A DNA stretch of 64,000 nt, from the NCBI GenBank assembly GCA_029817715.1, contig JARUPY010000534.1, positions 3,598,501 through 3,662,500 of the forward strand, written 5' to 3'. Below the pieces are notes generated by a model. That model had not been told where the DNA came from. It searched no databases and worked only from the letters and a program-made list of their open reading frames with translations. This stretch comes from Melastoma dodecandrum (lineage: Eukaryota > Streptophyta > Magnoliopsida > Myrtales > Melastomataceae). Of the stretch, positions 55,733 through 64,000 are shown one piece after another; position 1 is the stretch's first letter, and each line of letters starts with the position of its first letter. The position numbers and the translations under genes are program-made.

Positions 55733-58340
55733 TCACGTGTGTACGCGCGCCCTCCGGCCTAGCACGCGCGCGAGGCGGTTCGGACAGCCCGAGGATCCGG
55801 GCCCGCTCCCCCGAGGCCCAGTCCGGTCGACGTTACGACTCGAACACCGGACACTGCGGAAAGGGACCCAGGGTTGTGCCTTCCCTTGATTCGCGAACGG
55901 GTCTGCGGGACGTTTCGCCAACCATCTCCAGTTCCCTGAAGATGGCGAGCGAAAGGCTGCGTAAGACCTCGTTCGTGAATTTTTAGGAGGGCTCAAGGAG
56001 CTGCTCGGTCTGCCGTCACCTCATCCTAAATGGCTCCAAAAAAAGGGTAGAGTTTAGTTTAACTTTGGAAAACTTGTTCGGAGTCGCCACCGACTTAGTT
56101 TTAAAAAAAATATATGATTTTAAGTCGGAAAAATCAGAGTTTGGATTCGGAGATTCCTATTTATTAACCTTTGTATTCTAAAATATGCGAAAATGGTGGC
56201 GATTTGTCAAAAAAATTTGACTTTTGATTGACGAGTGTTGGGCCCGATCCGGGAGTAGGCCGGACTCTTATCGACGTTTTAACGGGCGTTGGACCCGAAT
56301 TTAGGTTTGTTTGATTAAAACCAAGCATCCGACGTAAAACCTAAACCCTAAGCATACGCGCAATCACAAACAATTATTTAGATCAAAAGGGCGGGGAAGG
56401 GCGGTGATTGCGGGCCTATACACTTGGGCCCGCAATCCGTTACAAGTGGATTTGAATAAAATTCGGGGAGGCCCGCACCTCCCCTTTGTACCTTTGATTG
56501 AAGGTTGGGGCCTCTTTAAATCTTCGAGCCCACGGTTTTTAGGCCGGGGTGGATCCACGCGGTTTGATACACGCGCCATCGAGTCAATCTTCGAAATTTT
56601 GGAGTTGATCTTCGAGATTAAATGCTCGAGGTACATGCAAAGAAAAATAAAGAAGTAGTCAAAAAGTCCTAATTTAATCGAAAGCAATGATTATGACTTA
56701 ATGAGGTAAGAGCGATACTTACGGGGCGTTGTGAGCCCGTTGATGTCGATCGTCCGTGCCGTCGGAGGATGACTTTCCTTAATAGTGAATTCCTCGGTGT
56801 TTACATGCAAAGTAGAGGAAGAGACAAATATCATGGATATCGATTAAATTCAAATGAAATTCAATCGAATTGAGAAAGGTAAGGCTTGTCTTACTCTCTG
56901 GAGACTTCTCCCGAATCCTCCCATGAGATGTCAAACTTCTTTCTTCCCACACGTAGTCCAAATGAGGTCGATCCGGATGGGTTGTTGCCGGTCTGAAGAA
57001 TCCGTCACTTGGAGAACGTCGGGGAGGACCTTGGCTGCCGGACCTCGAGGGAGAAAACGCTTTGTCGCGGGGCGTCGCTGGAGAAGGAGTCTCGTCCCAG
57101 AAACCTAGATCGGGGGTAAGAGGGGAGGTAGAGATGGTGGCTGCTCTGTGATTCTCCGGGACGGCTGGGCGAACGGGTCCGACACCGGATCTGGGGAGAG
57201 GCACCTGGGAGGAGAGCTCGCTGGGGCCATTGGTGGAGCGCTGGGAAGAACATGAACCTGCATGTACCGAATCTGGGGATGCCGGGGAGTGACGTGCGCT
57301 TGCCGCAGTTGGATTTGGAAGATCGGCAAGGGACGACCGGGGCGAGGAGAGGTCGCTGGTCAGGTGGATGGCCGCTGCTGAGGGAGTCAGTCCGCCTTGG
57401 GGATCCCTCGATTGGCCTGGAATGATGCCAGGGGGGTCTTGGCCTCTGGTTGTCGCCGAAACGAGTCGGTGATGACAATTGTGGAAGGAGTTGTGGTTGC
57501 CGCCGAGATGGGGGCTGGTTCATGTCAAGGTCGAAAGGAGCAACCGTCGTTGGCTGAGTGAGCCGTCTTGGAGTCTTGTTTACTCTGATTGTTGAGGACC
57601 GACCGCTGATGTGAAGCGCCCAAATTCTGTTGTGGACTGAACTAGAACCAGAGGAGCTATCGGGAGAACTTGTTCTCCGTTGCTGAAGGGGGTTGAAACA
57701 TTGAGGTGATTTTGTCGAAGGCCGGAGGTGCAGGGATACCGTTTGCTATCGGTCGTCGGTGCAGGAGTTGGATCGTTTGCTGTTGTGGGACCTTTGTTGT
57801 GGTCCAATTCTTGAGTGATCGAAGGGAAGAGAGAACCGGAGGATGGTGGTAGGGGGAGGATTTTTTATCCTTGCACAGGATAGGTTGGCTGGAGACACGG
57901 AGGTCGTTATTTCCGTCGTCGTGGCTAGGAGGGAGGCTTTTGAGAAAGCAGAGGGGAAGGATCTCGAGAAACTTTGGCTGAGAACCCCCCCAAGGAGAGA
58001 GGAGTTGGCCTCTTCTTACCTTGTTGCAGAATGTTAAAGGATGACAGCAATGGAAGTAGCCGACGGGATATGGAGATTGGAGAAGTTTTTTTAGAGAAGA
58101 AGAGAAAGGACCGGTGAGCCTTTTTTCTGAATGTCGGACGTTGGCCCCTGGAGAGAAATTTTTTTAGAAGTTAAAGACGAATGCTTCTCCACCTTTTTGA
58201 TGAATGTTTCTCTTTGTTTTATACTCTCTGTTAGCTTAGTTAGGCTTCAAATGGTTTAGTTAGAATTCCTTGAGTTTCCTTGAGATTCAAGGAAGTTTGT
58301 TATAATTAGTTTACTTTCCCTTTTCTGCAGGCATTAATGA
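55733..58340. other. GC-rich repeat-like region, unresolved
   Basis: Base composition changes sharply from AT-rich to GC-rich at about 55735. The text near 56060-56120 (GGAGTCGCCACCGACTTAG) and 56210-56340 is of the kind seen in plant LTR elements, but I could not find paired LTRs. Minus-strand frames at 56779-57523 are Pro/Ser/Arg-rich and shift relative to each other, so I treat them as low complexity or decayed gag-like sequence. Confidence 0.35.
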
Positions 58341-59860
58341 GGAGATTTGCCGTGGTGCTTCAGGAGATTTGAGGCACAGAGAATGTCGGGGGATCGTCCT
58401 CTGGGATTTTTGTCGGGTAACTGCAGGTTCGGCTTTGATTCCCTCCTTTGGTTTGGGCTTGGGCTTGGGCGTGGGCCTTTCTTTTTGTTTGGGTGTGGGC
58501 TGAGCTTAATCAGCTCATTGATTGGCTTCTTGGTTTTGTGGGTTGAATTGGGTTTGTATTATTGGGCTGAGAGCTGCCTCGGGCTATGTGGGTTGAAATT
58601 TGAGGGCTTGGGTTTGCTCAGGCCTTCTTCTTTGGTTTCTTCCTCTTTTTTTTAGCTACACATCGGGTATCCTTGGTCAATGCAACCTGACGTGTAAGTT
58701 TCTCGCTTTGGGTATGTCTGCTCTTCTTCACGTGTTTCTGCATCACGGTGAACTTGTCTGCTGTTTTCTTGGGCTTTTCGGTGAAATGCTTTGCTCCCTT
58801 TTCTTTTTTGGACAAATTCGTTGATGCTGATGTTGATGTGACTGAGGTTCCAAATGGCGAGGATGTTGTTGAGGTTGGGAGCTCCTTGGGCTCCCGGCTG
58901 ATTTCGCTAGAGTTCATGAATGATAACGATGATGTCCTCTGCAAATTTCGAACCTGTGCCCCTGTTTGTATAAACGGCTGGCTGAGATGGAAGCTGTGAA
59001 GGCGATGGCCAGGTAAGTTGAATCTGAGCATGTTGTGATTGTTGTGTTCAATAACTGCTGATACTGATGTTTATGTGGCATTGGCTGGCCCAAGACCTGC
59101 TGCTGCTGCTGCTGGAGGAGGGGCCGAGGAAATTGTGCTTGATTCTGCACAAGATGAGGTTGGGTATTAGGCTGAACAGGATGGGCAGAAGCTGTGGAGA
59201 TCCGGAAGGTGAGGATGTTAGATTAAACTGAGGCTGCAAAACAGATTCCTTCGCTTGGTTCTGTTATTGTTGCTGGTGTGAACTGTGATTAGGCTGATGT
59301 TGCTGAATCAGGAGCTGCTGCTGCTGAAACTGTTAAAGTAGTTGAAATAGTTGTCATTGCTGTTGTATATGCTATTGCCGTCGTATGCTATTGTTGATGT
59401 GGCTGATGCAGCATATCTGCATGGCTGAGACTCATTGCAGCAGCAGCAGTAACGGCAGACATCGTCAAACCGCCTGTCGATGCAGAACCTGCGGCAACGC
59501 TAAGCACCGGTGCTTCGCCAATGTCACTGGTAGATTTAGCGGGGCCAGGATGAGCAGAAACAACAGCTGCTGCAGTCACTGCTTGTTGTTGACCTAAGGA
59601 AGATGCAGGGTCATGCCAGATTATTGCCGGGAGCTACAGGAGGAATTGCTTGTTGCAGCCGCGTCAGCTTCCTCTGCTTTTCGAGACCATTTGCTGTTTC
59701 ATCTTTTGTAATTGCATTATCTGTTGATCCTGCTGTGGTTTTAGAGGTTGCTGTTGAGCCATACGTGTAAATAAGCACAATGTACCCTCTTGTCTTGATT
59801 CCGTAGAATTGTTTTTCTTGTAATGAATTCAATACGCTCCGTTGGGCACTTTTGCATAGA
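58341..59860. other. Gly/Leu-rich and Gln/Ala-coding low-complexity remnants
   Basis: At 58440-58620 the word GGGCTTGGGCTTGGGC recurs. At 59040-59600 the minus strand contains CAG/CTG-type runs that read as broken glutamine- and alanine-rich protein (RPLLQQQQQQVLGQPMPHK, AAAMSLSHADMLHQPHQ) with stops between. It looks like the remains of a Gln-rich regulatory protein or expanded triplet repeats. No family could be assigned. Confidence 0.35.
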
Positions 59861-62800
59861 TGTTATAATGTGTTCCAGTATGGCTTTAAGCTTTTCAATC
59901 TCCTCTGATTTGGGGCTGCATTAACATGCTATTGCCGCAGTAATCGAGACCGTTAAGGTTGCAATTATTGAGGAGGTTGAAACAACAATCTTTTTAAGAG
60001 TTGCAACTCGCAGCCCATTTGAGGTATTATAACGTGAAATCTCGGCATTGTTCCTTGATGCAATTTACTTTCTTTTGTGATTAATTGTATTAGCTTTAAG
60101 AAAGTCATTCGACGAATTTCGAGGAGTGTTAGTTCGTGTTACATTCTAGCACACTTTTATCTTGAGGAAAATAATAAAGAACACCGCATAATTTAGAGGA
60201 TCGGCCAGAAGGAGGGTCATAGATCAGCCGGACTAGCCCAATGTAGTAAAAAAGTCTGACCGAAGATGCTTTTCAAAGCCGAGGTTGCACGTGTCCCCGA
60301 GCCTCTAACTCCCTACTTAGATCTTATTTACCCCGGGGAAAAGTTTGCTTATGGAACTCTTAACTCCTTTGCAGCCCTGACTCGTTCACTATACGAATGG
60401 CTTGGTGTTGAACGTCCACCACACCGCTGCGAGGAAGTACGTCAACCGTTCACTTAGCTCAGGGGAAACAAACACGGTAGAATAAGTCCGGATATGCCCT
60501 CAAAGCATGGCACGGGCTATCCTTGTAATCAATGCACAACATTCGCACTTATTTTGAGATCGTAAGAAGGTGGAAATGCAGATGCTGAAAAAGACCACGC
60601 CTTTCATCTTCTCCAGTCCATTCTCCACCCACCCTGGAGTGAGATTCGTGCAAATCTCAATCACCCCCGATGATCAAAACATATATTCTAACTATCAACT
60701 AATCCAGAACACCAACAGCAGTTGAATCCAAAACTCCCTCTTACTCAGGCTCACCTGACAGCAGACAACATCCACAGTTCTAAACCCATCCAAACAAAAA
60801 TGTCGAATCACTGAGTTAAAACATCAAAAAGCTAGACCGATGACCAGCCGAAAACATAAAAGGAGTGTTGAGGGACTCACGTGGCGGAAATCGACGCGCA
60901 CCACTGGAAACCTCGTTGACCCTTCCATGCACGAACTGGACTGAACACTAAATCCAGATCCCCGAAGCGGAACAAGCGGTGGCATGGTCGGGGGAAATCT
61001 AAAGCTGGAACTTTCGACGACGTATCAATCCGTGGGGTGGGGGGGAGGGGGGGGGGGAACCCGATGACGTATCAATCTCACCGGCAACGGAAGAGGGTAG
61101 TACCGTCCATCACAGGTTGTCGGAAACACGCCCGTGTTGACGGGCCCCTATTTTGTTGGGCTGAATTTGGGCCGGAAAAGCCCATCCAGTGTAGAACCCC
61201 AGAAAGGCCCAATAGACAGAAAATTCCACGCCAACGACGTGAAGATTTCTATGCTAAGCAATCGTGTCGACCAAATAAAAAGTGAGCAACTATTTAGAGA
61301 GGGGGGGGGGGGTGATATTACCCCCGATCCATACTAAGTATCCCTCAAAAGGAAGAAGCCAAATTGTATAAGCTCGACTTGGATATAACAGCCACGCATG
61401 CACCCACATGGTAAATCATGTCCGCTCAGGACAATACGATTACAAAGCAGTCATGTGGGGGTGGTGGGGGAATAACTTTCTGAGGCAAAAGGTCCCCCCA
61501 CCCCACTCTCACCACAACCCCCTCCTCCTATTGGCAGCTTTGAACGCCCCACTCGATGACTTCTGATGGGAGAAGGGATGGGAGGGAATTGGAATGGAAG
61601 GGTTTTATGACTCATGGGTGCTGCCAATAGATTGGACTCTCGTTGATCTTTGTTCTGGAATTTTGGCTTGTTTAGGGTTTTGTTATTTTATGCCCTCGAA
61701 CGAATAATAACCATCGTCAAATAAACAAACGTGCAGAAAGAGAAAGGAAGAAAAAGACGACCCATCATATCAGAAGGGGGTGGCGAGCAGGAGAAGAGGA
61801 GCAATAATTACACAGATAAGGTCGAAGTCCCGAAAGGATCAAGTGGTATGAAAAATAATAATTGTAAGATTGATTCGTATGGCAGGACAAGCAGAGCCCA
61901 TGCGTCCCGACACGTGTGATACTGATCCTTTTGCAGCGCAACGTCGCCGAGTTCTCTGCCTCTCTGTTCTTGTCCTTTTCCTCTTTACGTAAGACATTCA
62001 AATGGGTGGGGGGTAACATCAGACTCCTGTTGCATTTTTGCTGTTCTCTCTGCTATCTAACACCTTCCCACATGTTATTTGACCCTCCGTGGCTCTGTCG
62101 AAGTCCCTCCACTGTCCTTCAATTCTTCATTATTCCAGTTGTGCTTTTATTTTCATAATATATATTATATAATCGGGGGGTTTTCAATCCTATTGTTCGG
62201 CGGTTGCGTGAACCTATCAAGAACTCAATCCATATGCTAAGTTGCAGGCAATGAAGATGTTAACATGTGTTTAGTATATTATCAGTTGAGTTTCTCATGA
62301 CCAAAACATGTGTCGATCCCAAAATGGTCTGAAATCCCTTTCGGGTCGGTCGATTTATTCGTGCGTGCGTCGTGGCGGAACGTAACAAATTTATGGCTAC
62401 AGGTGCCCAGCGTTATCCACATCCTCGCCAAATTCAATTCGCTCAGGAAAAAAGTAAATGTAATCTCAATGAACCCGATATGTATTTCATGTGGAGAGAA
62501 GAGTAAGCTTACCCGACTTTTGTAGCGTAACTACGTTTCCATATTGAATTTTATAGTGATTTGTAGCCACCATAAGGTAAGTGAACAAATATAGAAAAAA
62601 AACGAATATTTAAATTGATAAAATAATACAGAATTACAAAGTTAAAAAATCTACACACTTACAAACATGACGTGAACGAAAATACAATAAAAGGACTTGA
62701 AAACGACGACGGGGTGCTCCAAACGAAAGACGGCGGACGAACGGCGGCTCCAACAGTTCCCTTTAGTAGAATTTACCTTGGATAGTGAGGAATTTACCTC

Positions 62801-63160
62801 GGATAATGGAATCTATTTATAATAAATTAATCAAGACATTATGGGTAATTACCTAGGATAGTGACAAGCACAAAAAAACTACCAAAATATGTGGACAAAA
62901 GATGTTAACTGCCATAGATCGTGGGTGCCTCAAGATTTCACTATTTTCTTGAGTGTTAATATTCATGAATATACGCTTATCCATGAGGTCGGGATGACCC
63001 AATGCCGGGAGGATGAAGCGGGGGTGTCGGCAGTCCACTCACGGGGGCATTACTCTTCCATCTCCGGACGGACTCGAGCGTCGTTAGATCCATCCTCTTA
63101 TCCGGTCATGTGAATAGGTTGTGCGTCTGAATCGAGCGTGTGTAGCCCGATATATAGTTA
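59861..63160. other. Intergenic, no supported gene
   Basis: Contains G-rich runs at about 61036-61060 and 61301-61312, and a 63-codon frame at 60266-60457 that I do not recognise. From about 62530 the sequence becomes AT-rich, then resembles dispersed repeat sequence at 62900-63120. Nothing here supports a gene call. Confidence 0.4.
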
Positions 63161-64000
63161 AAATATGGAACACAACGCTTTTCTACTCGAGTTGAAACAT
63201 TGTTTCAATCGACTGGGCATAGTTTTGGCCACAAAGCCTCAATTCTCTCAAGATTAGTTGGGATTGTTCTCTCTTTGACTCTTCTACGACTTTCATGTTT
63301 TGAGTTTCTATATTCGAGACAATCCGGGTCGATTTTTGACAGGTCAAAGTCGTAACTCTTTGGATCTCGAGATAAAAAATACTCTTTCGGTGTTTTCGAC
63401 ATAACTTTGTCTACACACATCGGATTAACGCTATATTATATGGAATAGTTTCCTTTATGGCTCCTCTACAACGTTTATGTTTTGGGTTTTTTCATTCAAG
63501 GTCATCTAAGTCGAGTTTTGGCCGATCGAAAGTCGAAAGTGTTCTGATTTCGAAATCACAACACTACCTAAGTATTTTGACCGTATCTTTTGCTACAAAG
63601 ATTGGATTATCTAGAGACAAATTTAGTTAGTCTCTTTCTTCTTGATCTATAACTTTTATGTTTTTTTACATGTTTCAATTCAAGGTCATCTTGGACGTTT
63701 CATGACCGGTCGAAGTCGCCACTGTTATGATCTCGAGATCAATCTCGCACTCTCTTGGTCTTTTGATCACAACTTTTACTAGACGGGTCGATTTAACTCG
63801 AGACAAGTTGGGTTAGTTTTTATCTTCTCGAGCTAGAACTTTTATGTTTTGTACTTTTCGATTTAAGGTTGTCTTGGATGCGTTATGGCTGGTCCAAAGT
63901 CGAGAAACAAAATGCAAGGGTTCCGATCTCGAGATCAGACATTGCTTTGGTTTTTTCGCCATAACTTTAAAAGTTTTTTTCGAATACTATCTTGGGATAC
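63160..64000. repeat. Diverged tandem repeat, unit about 183 bp, continues past the window
   Basis: The block around the word TT(C/T)ATGTTTT recurs at about 63291, 63474, 63655 and 63841, spacing about 181 to 186. Each unit also carries, in the same order, a TTCAAGGT(C/T)(A/G)TCT box, a (G/C)GTCGAAAGTCG-type box, a CTCGAGAT or TTCGAAAT box, a CATAACTTT/CACAACTTTT-type box and a GATT(A/T)A..(C/T)GAGACAA box. Units are well diverged (perhaps 60-70 percent alike by eye). The length is in the range of plant satellite monomers. Confidence 0.7.

Noticed and set aside
56779..57523. Pro/Ser-rich minus-strand frames as a real gene
   Set aside because: The two frames overlap in different phases, no domain or splice model fits, and the composition is that of GC-rich repeat sequence.
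63205..63420. 71-codon minus-strand frame
   Set aside because: It lies in the tandem repeat at the right edge and is not repeated as a frame in the other units.
1..64000. CRISPR arrays, operons, rRNA or tRNA genes
   Set aside because: No regular short repeat-spacer pattern, no rRNA sequence and no tRNA box pair was recognised by reading; a tRNAscan-SE run would settle the tRNA point.

Overview
This window looks like nuclear DNA of a flowering plant, most likely a eudicot. It has spliced genes of plant-only families (MIZU-KUSSEI1-like/DUF617, Lzipper-MIP1/DUF547, BEL1-type homeodomain, DA1-like LIM peptidases, LysM receptor-like kinase), Ty1-copia elements primed by initiator-Met tRNA, a Mutator-type MITE, a piece of plastid ycf2, and long AT-rich spacers with microsatellites and homopolymer runs. 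The species cannot be fixed from what is visible.

Left third (1-31 kb), ordinary single-copy genes. In order: the first codons of a possible PLATZ zinc-binding protein (minus); a DUF617/MIZ1-like gene (plus); a nine-or-more-exon DUF547 gene with an N-terminal leucine zipper (minus) whose last coding junction is disturbed by an extra AT dinucleotide; a long spacer holding a foldback repeat, an AGTAAA-rich tract and a degenerate Ty1-copia insertion with two LTR/primer-site units; a two-exon BTB/POZ gene (plus); a 587-bp Mutator-type MITE with perfect 154-bp inverted repeats and a 9-bp target duplication; and a four-exon BEL1-like homeobox gene (minus). Three introns in these genes appear to use GC-AG borders.

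Middle (31-50.5 kb), a tandem cluster. Three complete ten-exon DA1-like genes lie head to tail on the plus strand (38368-40466, 43579-45659, 46380-48481), with at least two broken copies (41747-41866 and about 48845-49115) and a short three-exon paralogue (49757-50450) that lacks the LIM and peptidase exons. Upstream spacer sequence is duplicated too (31421-32932 against 41869-43054). One copy of the spacer region carries a young Ty1-copia insertion (33285-37407), the other a plastid ycf2 insert (about 42598-42894). The cluster proteins keep one LIM-type zinc finger pair and the HEMMH metallopeptidase motif. In place of the UIM/first-LIM part of canonical DA1 they have a short basic N-terminus that could be myristoylated, an acidic linker and an aromatic-rich segment.

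Right third (50.5-64 kb). A frameshifted PPR pseudogene is followed by an intact, intronless LYK4/LYK5-type LysM receptor pseudokinase gene (minus, 52202-54106). The rest is mostly repeat-like or unresolved sequence: a GC-rich repeat-like segment, Pro/Ser-rich and glutamine/alanine-rich low-complexity remnants, G-runs, and at the right edge a diverged tandem repeat of about 183 bp that runs out of the window.

How the genes may relate: the DA1-like array and the chitin-receptor-type LYK gene are neighbours only. The sequence shows no shared regulation.
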